The notes beneath the pieces are model-generated. The model did not search any database. It had not been told where the DNA came from and saw only the letters and a list, made by a program, of their open reading frames with translations. A stretch of DNA of 64,000 nucleotides, taken from assembly GCA_038277395.1 (NCBI GenBank), contig CM076191.1, positions 94,112,822 to 94,176,821 on the forward strand, given 5' to 3'. Numbering within the stretch: position 1 is the stretch's first letter; every line of letters starts with the position of its first letter. Made by a program: the position numbers and the translations under genes. Of the stretch, positions 55,259 to 64,000 are shown in pieces. The stretch is from Dryocosmus kuriphilus. Taxonomy: Eukaryota; Arthropoda; Insecta; Hymenoptera; Cynipidae.

Positions 55259-56648
55259 CTTCTCTGATTGAAAAATGTCTTGAATGACTCATTATTTTTT
55301 TTTTTTTTAGGAATTCGTCTAGCTTTTGCATCCCTTGTAAAATGTTCTACCTGCTCTTCAGTGCTGGTAGAGTTACCCTAATAAATTCTTTTCTACCGAG
55401 TAATCTATCCAATGCTTCTTGGGTTTGTCTTGCCTCTTCACTTTTTTTCTTTTCGCCAGCTTTTCTTGTATTTTTTTTGGTATTTCCCGTTTTTGAAAGT
55501 TCATTATTCACCTTACATTTACCTTACAATTTCTTTGTATTTGATGTTTTGTACAGAATCTTATTCTTCTATTTTATTATTTATTTTCTCTTACTCTCGA
55601 GCCCGTAAGTTGTGCGCCATTTGTATCCCTCTACTTTTGGAAGGTCAATAAGTATTATTATTTATTCAAAGACTCGTTCGAGAGGAAGAATAAGATTTAT
55701 TGATTCTGCTGAATATAAAACAAGATTTATTTAATAAACCTAAATCTAAGCTAATACATATTCATCTTTTCGCTGGTTCTTATTCCTATTATGACACATA
55801 TAGTAGCGCGACCTCTTTATGCTATCAATTGAATATAATTCTCTTATTCTTATAATCTCAACTTAAAACTTTTCTTATTATAATACTAGATCACGATCTG
55901 GTAAGGTGTGAAAACTTTACTTATTATTTATTTATTTATCTCAGATCCTCACATTATCCATGGAGTATCAATATTTCTACGTCGCTCTTAGGTGTTCGTT
56001 TATTATTCTATTTTTATTAAAAAAGTACACAGAATATTTTATTATTTATTCTATATCAGTATTATTTTCCTAATATAAATAATCGTCTCGACGAAGGAGA
56101 GATGTCTTTCTTTTTCCTTATTTCAAGCGTAGTGCTTTGTATTTTTAATTAAATATTATATCCTCATGGATTTTGTCATTCCGATTCATAGAGTGAATAA
56201 TAATTATATCAGAAATTTGGATTGATTTGGATTCAATGATTTTCTAAATTCCTTTGCATTTACCTCCACGATTCAATCCAGGAAGGATATCTTACTGATA
56301 TTCCCTCCGAGCTTGTAAGTAGGAGAATCAATCAGTGAAATGCTTCTGGGACAGAGATGTTGGGTAAGCCCAACATTCCTCACGGATGCTCTTTAAGAGA
56401 TCGAGATTTTTATGTTACAACCAACGGGTTAACACCGGAAATGTATGGGGACAGATATACTGAGTGAACGCAGTATTCCTCCTCTGTACTCTTTCTTCGG
56501 ACACTTATATTTTTCAAGTCCAGAAATCGATACGGACAGAGATACCGAGTGAACTCACTATTCCTCAGCAATTCCCTTTCTAACCTTGTAACATATAAGA
56601 CTCTTTTGGCTATACATATACAGCAAATATCAAGGTAACTGAGAAAAC
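55259..56648 (-). other. Element C leader or 5' LTR body
   Basis: About 1.4 kb between gag and the terminal repeat. Three ~100-bp degenerate repeats with GGACAGAGAT...TATTCCTC occur at about 56345-56580. It could be leader sequence, or LTR that is missing at the left end. Confidence 0.45.
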
Positions 56649-56922
56649 TAAGAGTAATAACTTTAAATTTGATCTTTAACACGATTGTTTTGCGACTTTG
56701 TTGAAAGAAGAAGGATATTCTCCCTATTACACCAGAGAGCAAAAGCTTGGTTGAGCTCACGACTCGCGCTCGAGTTGTCCTCCTCATTTTCCACTGTGCA
56801 TCGGCTTTTCATGGACTACCGCCAATTTCTCTCCCTCTGTCCGCCACGCATTCCTTCGAGTGGGAGCTCCTCGACCTGCGCATTCAATCTGGCACCTTAC
56901 ACTATGTTACCGTGCTAGGTCT
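56649..56922 (-). repeat. Element C 5' LTR (all or part)
   Basis: It matches 49676-49947. The boundary at GTGCTA (about 56922) is defined by where the two copies diverge. Confidence 0.65.
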
Positions 56923-56990
56923 CGCTGTTGAGTGGTTCGTCTATTACTAGGCTTACATATCTGTCTACTCTCAGGGTTACATTATATATA

Positions 56991-57929
56991 CGAGGTGTGA
57001 TCGAAAAGTAAGGCGACTTTTCGAATTTCGCGGGATGCGTACAGTCAATATTCGCTTTCTTTTTTTCTTATGTTGGTACGCTCGTCCCAAACATATGTGT
57101 GCACAGTTTCAGCTATATAGAATTTTTTGTCTGTTTGTGAGAGGCATAAAGGTTAGAAATGTTGTGCGTGCTCGGCGATTTTCTGATGTCGAAAAAAATG
57201 GATGAAAGAATTTGCATCCAATTTTGTGTAAAAAATGGAATTAAGTCCTCCAAAACACTTGAAATGTTGACAGTGGCATATGGTGAGTGTACTCTGAGTA
57301 AAAAAATGTTTATAAGTGGTACAAGCTCTTTCGGGAAGGCCGGGAAGATGTTAATGACGAAGCTCGCCCTGGACGTCCCAGCACGTCAACAGCTGATGAA
57401 AACGTTGAAGAAGTGAAGAAAAGAGTGTTGGCGAATCGTCGAATTGCCATTAGAGAAGTTGCTGATGATGTCCGCATCTCGTTTGACTCGTGCCAAGCAA
57501 TTTTAGTGGATATTTTGAGCATGAGACGTTTGTCAGCGAAGTTTGTTCCAAAACCACGATAATGCGCCAGCTCACACGTCATTGCTTGTTCATAATTTTT
57601 TGGCCAATAACAACACCATAATCATGCCTCAGCCACCGTATTCGCCAGATTTGGCTCCCTGCGACTTTTTCCTGTTTCCAAAACTGAAAAGACCCATGAA
57701 AGGACGGCATTTTGCGACGATTGAGGAGATGAAGACCGCATCGTTGGAAGAGCTGAAGGCTATACCAAAAAGTGCTTATCAGAAACGGTTTGAGGATTGG
57801 AAAAAGCGCTGGCACAAATGTATTATATCCGAGGAGGATTTCTTTAAAGGGGACAACATTAATATTGATGAATAAATAAATGTTTTTTGATAAAAATGAA
57901 AAGACACCTTACTTTTTGATCACACCTCG
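56991..57929 (+). mobile_element. Mariner-like transposon, copy 3 (internally deleted)
   Basis: Both terminal repeats are intact: CGAGGTGTGATCGAAAAGTA at the left, matched at the right end by GATCACACCTCG in reverse complement. TA duplications lie at 56989-56990 and 57930-57931. The length is 939 bp, against about 1.3 kb for copy 1. It could in principle be moved by a related transposase. Confidence 0.95.
57185..57875 (+). pseudogene. Mariner transposase, copy 3 (deleted)
   Basis: The N-terminal part starts MSKKMDERICIQFCVKNG (57185) and goes out of frame at an A-run near 57300 (seven A). The HTH region follows in another frame (VKKRVLANRRIAIREVADD). At about 57555 the sequence jumps from FVPKP to HDNAPAHTSLLV, losing about 128 codons and the first catalytic Asp. 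The C-terminal part (57543-57875) keeps the second Asp and the third in PDLAPCDFFLF, which copy 1 has lost. Confidence 0.9.
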
Positions 57930-57989
57930 TATATAAACCCTCAAAGCTGGGTTAGAAAGCTTGAGCCTCTTCTTGGCGAAGTTATATTC

Positions 57990-58560
57990 CTGGATTAAAT
58001 CACTATACCCTCGTTTGGCGATAGGTAACTGGTCAAGACTGTGACGCTTCTTGTCGTGGTCCAGTCATAGCCATCATCCTTTCCTAGCTTGTCCAATGGA
58101 AATTGAGTGATTTCCCTTAACCAAATGGCAGCCGTATTCGTCAAATCATAGATCCAGTTTTCGAACTGTAAGTTCCCGTACTGCTCACTCATGATAAGGA
58201 TGTGCCCACTCTTCTCTCACGCTAATTGGAACGTCAAGCCTCGGGCTCTCATGGTACTCTGCAACACATGTGCCATCACGCCCTTTTATTGCTTGTCCGA
58301 TCAGCCTTCCAGTAGAATACACTCTGATTAAGCGACGGTTGCGGCCCACATCGCTGACATCATCTTTTGCAGCGCAAAGACAACATTTGCTCCCTGGCCC
58401 GTTGCCTTCGGGGCCACATTTCTAGAATTCTTTGTTGCGATTCTGCGTCTTGCATTCCACTAAGATGTGTTCGCAGTCATGACCCTGGAAGCATCGTTTC
58501 ACCCTTATCCTGATGCGGACACGGCATTTTACCTAACCGATGGCTCAACTAGCTTCACGG
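57990..58560 (-). pseudogene. R1-like LINE fragment (ORF1 end and endonuclease start)
   Basis: Minus-strand pieces near 58520-58330 have CFQGHDCEHILVEC and CGPEGNGPGSKCCLC, degenerate gag-type zinc knuckles of ORF1. After RLIRVYSTGRLIG the frame 58192-57995 has MSEQYGNLQFENWIYD, NTAAIWLREITQFP and TSYLSPNEGI. This is the start of the R1/LOA-type ORF2 endonuclease, where SEQY, AIW and YL-PNE are typical. Both ORFs are broken and the RT is absent. Confidence 0.7.
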
Positions 58561-59035
58561 TAGAGGTGTACAGTCAGTCCATTCTAATCGAATCCATTCG
58601 AATCGCCATGAAGCACCGTATGTCTAGTTAGAATTTTTTATTTGAACTCGATGAATTCATTTTTGTTCCAAAAAATAAGTAACTATAATTTTAAGAATTG
58701 CAATAATTTAAGGAAATGAATCTGGTATTACTTCTTCTCAAAGTAAACTCAAACTCGAAAAATCCAGTGTCCCATGCCTGCGTCAATGGGGACTCATTTG
58801 GATTCGAATTTGAATCGACTTACTGCACAGTTATACTTCACAGCTGTCGTCTCCTTCAGCTAGACGAAACCCATCAGGCACCTGCGGCAATCCTTTTCGT
58901 TCAAATTGTTCCCCAGGTTAAACCGGCAGACTCTTCTAACAGAAAGATCCTAAATAAATCTAGATGTTAGTTTTTTCATCGTCTAGTCTATTTTTAGTAA
59001 TACCTAATATTATTCAATGTTATTGCAGAAAATAG
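58561..59035. other. Unassigned sequence
   Basis: An open frame at 58716-58970 (+) has no recognisable motif. The sequence is possibly part of the LINE or intron. Confidence 0.3.
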
Positions 59036-59135
59036 ACCCTCTTTTTTATACTAGATCCAGTGGGAATCGAACGCCACGTTTACTGATTGCCTATTAGGTG
59101 CTCTTACCACTAACCTACGGAGAATCCAGAATCTT
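59036..59135 (-). repeat. tRNA-derived SINE-like unit, family 2
   Basis: The minus strand reads CTCCGTAGGTTAGTGGTAAG (A-box-like) and later GCGTTCGATTCCCAC (B-box). The same unit occurs on the + strand near 61295-61370. It is a Pol III-type promoter with tRNA-like length, but no cloverleaf could be confirmed. Confidence 0.6.
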
Positions 59136-59812
59136 TTTTCCAGAATCCTACAACACTTTATGAACTTTGCTTTTGATTAATTATTTATTATCAATAATAA
59201 TTAATCATTTTGATTATTAATCAAATTCTATCCGTACAATATTCTATGTAGGACTAAGTTCTTCAATACTTTGAGAAATAATATTTTGATGTTAAGCCCA
59301 TGCAAAAGGTGGGTCACGTGACCAAGCTGGTCCTGAATTTCTTTTGTCCCAACTCATGTACAAACTAAATAAAGTATCGCTAGGAAAGTTTGGGAAATGA
59401 AAGAGGAGACAATAAAGTAGGAGCCTCTACTTTGTGTCATTGAAAATTCGGAAAAAAAATTTCCAAGGAAAATAAAACTGGAAGTATTATCGGCATTCCT
59501 TTTGTCCCAATTCATGTGCGCACGGAATAATAAATCTCGTTGAAAATTTGGCACAGTAAATACAAGGCAGTAAAGAAGGAGAGTCTGGTCCTAAATAATT
59601 ACAATTGTAGAAAAAGTTCTTTTTTAAATTATAAATTTGTAGTAATAGCGATTACCAACCGTGTAGAAATTTATTGCAGGACACTGCAGGCGATTTTTAA
59701 TTTTAGAATTGGAGCACTTGAGGATAGTATCATGAAACTTGGAACGAAAAAACACAAACATTGGTCACAAACTTTGTACGCAAAAAGTACAAACAATAAT
59801 ATTTGCATTAAT
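59136..59812. other. AT-rich sequence with flanking repeat pieces
   Basis: An inverted relative of the 61.2-kb repeat (TTGAGAAATAATATTTTGATG) lies near 59265-59295. Two related stretches with TTTTGTCCCAA-TCATGT recur at 59342-59358 and 59500-59520, about 157 bp apart. Confidence 0.35.
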
Positions 59813-60660
59813 TAATTTTAGATGTTAAATTTATTTCGATTGCTGGTCTAAATAATTTCTTAGAGAAACGAGAAAAAATCTACCTCGGCCCGGATTTGTA
59901 TCGGGAATGCTACTATTCACGAGTGGAGCGTTTTCCAATTACGCCACCGAGACCTCAGTAAGTCGTTTCTCGTTTCTCTTATTCAACAGGATGACACGGG
60001 TTTGCACCTATACCTGTGAACTTCTTCAATTTGAATTAATTAAACCAGAATATTTCACAAATCTGGATATGGTTTTTAATATTGAGTTATTATCGACCAG
60101 TATAATTAATTAATTAATTTCAGATGTTAAATTTATTTCGATTGCTGGTCTAAATCATTTTTTAGAGAAACGAGAAAAAGTCTACCTCGGCCTGGACTTG
60201 AACCGGGGATGCTACTATTCAGGAGTGGAGCGTTTCCCAATTACGTCACCGAGACCTCATTAGATAGTTTCGCGTTTCTCTTATTCAACAGGGTGACGCG
60301 GGTTTGCACCTGTACCTATGAAGTTTTTCAATTTGAATGAATTAAACCAGAATATTTCACGAATCTGGATAAAGTTTTTAATATTAAGTTATTATAGACC
60401 AGTAGATATAATTAATTAATTCATTTCAGATGTTAAATTTATTTCGACAGCTGGTCTAAATAATTTTTTAGAGAAACGAGTAAAAATCTACCTCGGCCCG
60501 GATTTGAACCAGCCACGCTACTATTCACAAGTGGAGCGTTTTCCAATTTCTAAAAGATTATTTAGACCAGCAATCGAAATAAATTTAACATCTAAAATTA
60601 ATTAATTAATTAGTTATACTGGTCGATAATAACTTAATATTAAAAAATAATATTTGCACT
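59813..60660. repeat. ~303-bp tandem array of tRNA-like SINE units, family 1
   Basis: Three head-to-tail copies start near 59815, 60117 and 60422 with CAGATGTTAAATTTATTTCG. Each contains, on the minus strand, GGTCTCGGTG-CGTAATTGG (A-box-like) and GGTTCAAGTCCAGGCC (B-box in copy 2). The third copy is cut after about 130 bp and followed by an inverted piece (60553-60650) of the unit start. The head-to-tail arrangement of SINE-like units with an inverted end is unusual. Confidence 0.75.
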
Positions 60661-61139
60661 TGTAATGCAACAAACAAACTTTTAAGGTTATAACTAAAGC
60701 CCGGCCGCCTACCGGATCATGTGGAGAACTTTCGCATTCTTACAAAAAATCAATAACAAGTTACCAACCATGATGTTGCTTCTTTACCGACAGTGTAGGA
60801 ACGTGTACCTAGTGAAAAGCTCATCCGTTGCTATTTATTATCTTTATAATAAACTTTTATTGCTTCTCGAATTAATGCTTTTGCCACACACTGTTCTTTT
60901 ACATTTATTAATATTTTCCTAAGATCCTTCCGCATTATTTTAAGTTTTATTTTTAAATACGAGTAAGAAAATATCGGTCTCAGGACTGGCTCGGTCACGT
61001 AATCCACCTTTTACATGGCCTTAAAGGATTTTCGAGCAGCGTGGGCTTTGGTTCCAACCGGAGATAATAAAAAAGAGGATGTTTTTTCTCCAATAAAATT
61101 GACTACTATACGGCATCATTAAAAATAGTTCAAACAATC
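60661..61139. other. Unassigned sequence
   Basis: AT-rich with short open frames. No feature was recognised. Confidence 0.4.
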
Positions 61140-61725
61140 AAGAAAAAGTAACTGTAACTTCTAGATTTATTCATTCACACTGGTCGAAAACTATTTTACA
61201 TCAAAGTATCATTTCTCAAAGTATTGGAGAATGTAGTTTTACATAGAACGTTGTATCGAAAAGCATCATGTAGGATCCTGGAAAAAAGATTCTTGATTCT
61301 CCGTAGTTTAGTGATAAGAGTACCTGACCGGCAATCAGTTGACATGGCGTTCAATTCCCACCGAAACTAATGCAAAGAAAGAGGATCTTTTTTCTCAAAT
61401 GCGTGACCTTCGGTATTAATAAATATAAGCCAGACGATCGAAAAAACTAACCGTAACATCTAGATTCATTTATTCACACTGGTCGAAAACCATTTAACAT
61501 CAAAGTATTATTTCTCAAAATACTGAAGAATTTAGTTCTACGTAGAAAGTTGTATTGAAAGAATCATGTGGGATACTGGAAAAAGGATTCCAGATTCTCC
61601 GTAGTTTAGTGGTAAGATTTTCTAATATTCGGTACTAATAAAAAATACCAGGGGATCGAAAAAACTAACTGTAACATCTAGATACACTTATTCACACTGG
61701 TCGAAAACCATTTATCATCAGTAGT
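61140..61725. repeat. ~300-bp repeat with tRNA-like unit, family 2, two and a half copies
   Basis: TCTAGATTTATTCATTCACACTGGTCGAAAACC-like starts recur near 61161, 61460 and 61677. Copy 1 contains a complete tRNA-like stretch (TCTCCGTAGTTTAGTGATAA to GCGTTCAATTCCCACC, 61294-61361). Copy 2 has the same A-box region but is deleted before the B-box (61597-61620). Confidence 0.7.
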
Positions 61726-61862
61726 AGATTGCGCAACTAGGGAAGCAAAGCAGTGATTTCCGATGAGTGTGAAGTTCGCTGCACGAGCGAAGCGAGGGCG
61801 GCAATCGCACGAGTCGAAAAACTGTTGGCCGATTGGAAAATATTCTCCCAGTGAGGTCATTG

Positions 61863-62117
61863 GCTGATCTTGTAGTGAAGAAAAAATATGCAGTCACAAA
61901 ATTGATGAATGTTCAAACAAAATATGGAACAAAATTCATGACCGAGTTGGACAACGAGATGTTGGTATACTTACCGAACTGAATAAACAAAATCTTTGAA
62001 GATCCACAATACATGGAAATATTTGAGAAACTGGAAATTGCTGTCCAGAAGAAAAAACTTTCCTTTTACTACTTTGGTGGTAAATACAACATGTTCGAAT
62101 TTCAATATGCTGATTGA
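61863..62117 (+). pseudogene. Small conserved-looking domain, one in-frame stop
   Basis: 85 codons in one frame: VVKKKYAVTKLMNVQTKYGT, TELDNEMLVYLPN, a TGA, then KKKLSFYYFGGKYNMFEFQY and a final TGA. Codon use and residue pattern look coding. I recall similar small proteins (Y-x-V-x-K-x-x-x-VQTKYG, LDNE-x-x-VYLP, L-Y-GGK-x-N-EF) as repeated, uncharacterised genes in insects, possibly OB-fold-like and transposon-associated. I cannot name the family. One stop separates the two halves. Confidence 0.35.
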
Positions 62118-62380
62118 GTAAATAAATTATAACATTTACTCATACATTCTCTGTGTACTTATTTCTTAATTTTAGTTTATAGGTAAGTTAAATACAGTTC
62201 GCTTTGATTTTCATTATTCGTTCCTCAACGATGGATATCCAACACATCGATGGGTTGAATTTCTTTCCATAATAACATCGAGGGACTTTGGAACATCGAT
62301 GGGTAGACATTTCCAATATTGTTAACTTTTTTTATCGCTAAATTACAGATAAGCATTTTATTAAATGTACTTCTATAATC
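62118..62380. other. Unassigned sequence with ACATCGATGGGT pair
   Basis: ACATCGATGGGTTGA (62248-62262) and ACATCGATGGGTAGA (62294-62308) are two copies of a short motif 46 bp apart. Nothing else was recognised. Confidence 0.4.
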
Positions 62381-62765
62381 TATGCGTGTCGAAAAATTGC
62401 ATGTGAGTGAAATCGAGCGAAGCTGGGTGAGTGTATGTGTTTGTGTGGCATCGTATATGTATGTAAATGAAGAAGTGTGTGTGTGTGTTAAATAACCTAT
62501 GCGTGTCGAAGAATTGCATCATTATGCGTGTTCCAACAGGCTTATGCTTGTCGAAACCTGTCTTGAGATTCTGCGTTGGAAAGGGAAGGGCGGGTGGGAG
62601 GGAAAGCGGAAGCCGGTGAAAGGAAGCGCCACAGCTATCATTATGCGTGTTCCAACAGGCTTATGCTTGTCGAAACCTGTTTAGAGATGCCGTGTCGGAG
62701 TGGGAACGGGCGGGTGGGAGGGGAAGCGGAAGCCGGTAAGAGGAAGCCGATGGAGAGTGAGAGAG
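62381..62765. repeat. ~120-bp GC-rich tandem repeat
   Basis: Two good copies (about 62521-62640 and 62640-62760) of a unit with ATTATGCGTGTTCCAACAGG, TTATGCTTGTCGAAACCTGT and a G-rich GGGCGGGTGGGAGGG block. A third partial copy starts near 62498. GTGTGT stretches precede it. Confidence 0.8.
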
Positions 62766-62856
62766 ATAGAATATTCGATAAGTAAATTACAATACATAAC
62801 CTTAATAGAAATAAGGAATGTATTCTGACTTACGCTACAGGGAAAAGTGATTGATT

Positions 62857-63110
62857 TTTCTTCAGCATTGTTTTTCAATATCTGATTATTTTGAGATTTT
62901 TGAGTTTTGATTCAAGAGTACGGAATTTTACAAGAGACAAAAGTGATGGCATTTCTTGAGCACAATTGTTGTTTTTCAATATCTGATTATTTTGAGATTT
63001 TCGAGTTTTGATTCAGGAGTATCGAATTTTACAAGTGGAAAAAGTGATTGCATTTCTTGAGCAAAATTTTTGTTTTTCAATATCTGATTATTTTGAGATT
63101 TTAAATTATT
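62857..63110. repeat. ~105-bp tandem repeat, two and a half copies
   Basis: Units start TTGTTTTTCAATATCTGATT (near 62868, 62968 and 63069) and contain GAGTTTTGATTCA-GAGTA and TTTTACAAG-G. Confidence 0.85.
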
Positions 63111-63159
63111 ACCCCATCTTGCATAATGAGACGAGACTCCCCCTTTACCCCTCCGTCCC

Positions 63160-63485
63160 TTTTCCCACCCATAATGAGGTCAGTGTTGGAGAGAGAGAGG
63201 AGGAACGCACGTTCAAACCTGCATCGTGTGCCTGCCGCAATAAATGGAGATACATTCTCGCGCCTTTAAACTTTTAGGATCAATGACATCAAGATAATGG
63301 GGTCAGTGTTGGAGAGAGACAGAGAGAGGGGGGGGGGGGGGGGGGGGAAGCACGTTTGAACCTGCATCCCATTGAATTTATGCTCTTATATTTTAGCATA
63401 CAAGCCGATGGAGAGTGAAAGAGAGACAAAATTTTCGAGAAGTAAATTCCAATACATTACCTTAATAATAGTAAGGAATGCGGCG
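63160..63485. repeat. Purine-rich repeat with G20 run
   Basis: GGTCAGTGTTGGAGAGAGA occurs twice (about 63178 and 63301), each followed by AGCACGTTTGAACCTGCATC-like sequence. A run of 20 G lies at 63328-63347. AAGCCGATGGAGAGTGA at about 63402 repeats the sequence at 62746. Confidence 0.75.
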
Positions 63486-63570
63486 TTGACGCAAAGCTTG
63501 TAGTGGTGCTAAATATGGTAAATACCTACCTCAACATTCTTACTCTACCGATACTGTCGATAACGGACAT

Positions 63571-63689
63571 TGGTGCCATCTGTAGGCGAAAAAAGAAGTT
63601 TGTTTTCATGGAACCCTACCTTACCGACTTTCGATGACTTAGCACGGACATGTACCACTGTGAGAGTAGTGGCGCCATCTGTTGGCGAC
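63571..63689 (+). promoter_or_regulatory. Pair of CTCF-like GCGCCATCTGTTGGC motifs
   Basis: GGTGCCATCTGTAGGCGA (63572-63589) and GGCGCCATCTGTTGGCGA (63671-63688) lie about 100 bp apart. Both are close to the Drosophila CTCF-type consensus (GCGCCAYCTRSTGG), with one or two mismatches. They may be part of a repeat. Binding is not shown. Confidence 0.3.
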
Positions 63690-64000
63690 AGCGCGAAGCT
63701 TGTCGTGGGTGGCCCCGAAGCCCTCATGCTATACTACTGTTCTCTAAAATAATGACCAATTTTCAACGAAAAAAAAAAAAATTGTAGTATTTATTATTCA
63801 TTATTATAAGTTTTTATTATCTGTTATTACTCGTATTATATTGCACAGTTAAACGCTAATTAAAATTTCTAATCGCTGCAGGTTCGAACCCTACTTATTA
63901 ATGTTTAACTAACGCAATTCTAACCCCCAATGCCTAACGCCTAAAGCCTCTCTGCTATTCTCGCTGGGAACATTCGTAAAAAATCTCGCTTATAAGGTAA
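63690..64000. other. AT-rich end of window
   Basis: An A13 run lies near 63768-63780. GGTTCGAACCC near 63881 is a perfect Pol III B-box but no matching A-box or tRNA fold is seen. No PKC exon is visible before the window ends. Confidence 0.4.

Larger units (their letters stand above)
49676..56922 (-). mobile_element. Ty3/gypsy element C
   Basis: A minus-strand element related to B. Its ends share a ~272-bp direct repeat (49676-49947 and 56649-56922), which is all or part of the LTR. Order: gag, protease, RT, RNase H, integrase. No env is seen. No target duplication is visible, and the left repeat is joined to a foreign integrase fragment, so that end is rearranged. Confidence 0.8.

Noticed and set aside
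54919..55608. Leu/Phe/Ser-rich plus-strand frames resembling membrane proteins
   Set aside because: They are complements of the charged coiled-coil gag on the minus strand and of pyrimidine-rich leader sequence.
59813..60660. CRISPR-like array of spaced repeats
   Set aside because: Units are ~303 bp with no short repeat plus unique spacer structure, and the DNA is from a eukaryote.
63875..63895. Perfect Pol III B-box GGTTCGAACCC as a tRNA gene
   Set aside because: No A-box at the right distance and no acceptor stem can be closed.

Overview
The window looks like intronic DNA from an insect nuclear genome. It is AT-rich, has short GT-AG introns, and is dominated by mobile elements typical of insects: mariner-like transposons, Ty3/gypsy retroelements with an insect-retrovirus type env, R1-type LINE pieces and tRNA-derived SINE-like repeats. 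I cannot fix the order. The only convincing host coding sequence is one 92-nt exon (2267-2358, + strand) of a conventional protein kinase C, from the catalytic domain. I do not see the next kinase exon, so about 61.6 kb of following sequence is probably one very long intron.

Layout. 1-2.3 kb: mostly unassigned, with a possible CRAL-TRIO-like exon relic at 598-711. 2.7-4.8 kb: a 32-bp minisatellite split by a 994-bp foldback element with Transib-like ends. 5-7 kb: a tRNA-like hairpin, a ~165-bp tandem repeat and a hairpin. 7-9.3 kb: relics of a transposase-associated gene and a LINE endonuclease. 9.5-14.5 kb: three DNA-transposon relics (two mariners of one family, one DD41D mariner), a spliced zinc-module gene relic and a direct repeat rich in TCAAGGTCA. 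15.4-15.7 kb: a homeodomain-site repeat. 16.1-26.1 kb: Ty3/gypsy element A (minus strand) with both LTRs but with the reverse transcriptase core deleted. 26.1-29.9 kb: truncated gypsy element B. 30.9-31.1 kb: a hairpin MITE. 31.1-47.5 kb: element D, a 16.4-kb env-bearing endogenous retrovirus (minus strand) with near-identical LTRs and a 4-bp target duplication. 49.7-56.9 kb: gypsy element C, same family as B. 57.0-57.9 kb: an internally deleted mariner. 58.0-58.6 kb: an R1-like LINE fragment. 59-61.7 kb: tandem tRNA-like units. 62.4-63.5 kb: GC-rich and purine-rich tandem repeats.

The most unusual signal is in element D. Besides gag, pol and env on the minus strand, it has a long charged stretch between RNase H and integrase and an extra small gene with a zinc-knuckle-like end between integrase and env. 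It also has about 3.5 kb between env and the 3' LTR whose open frames lie on the opposite (+) strand. One of these antisense genes appears spliced and contains a CxC-RF-...-RCxCG module. A second, diverged copy of the same gene structure lies alone at 11.4-12.0 kb on the minus strand. Both copies have a 104-nt central exon with the same phases and cysteine spacing. That independent conservation suggests a real, unnamed protein family that travels with this retroelement.

Almost every element carries visible inactivating damage. All product names come from reading motifs by eye; no database search was run.
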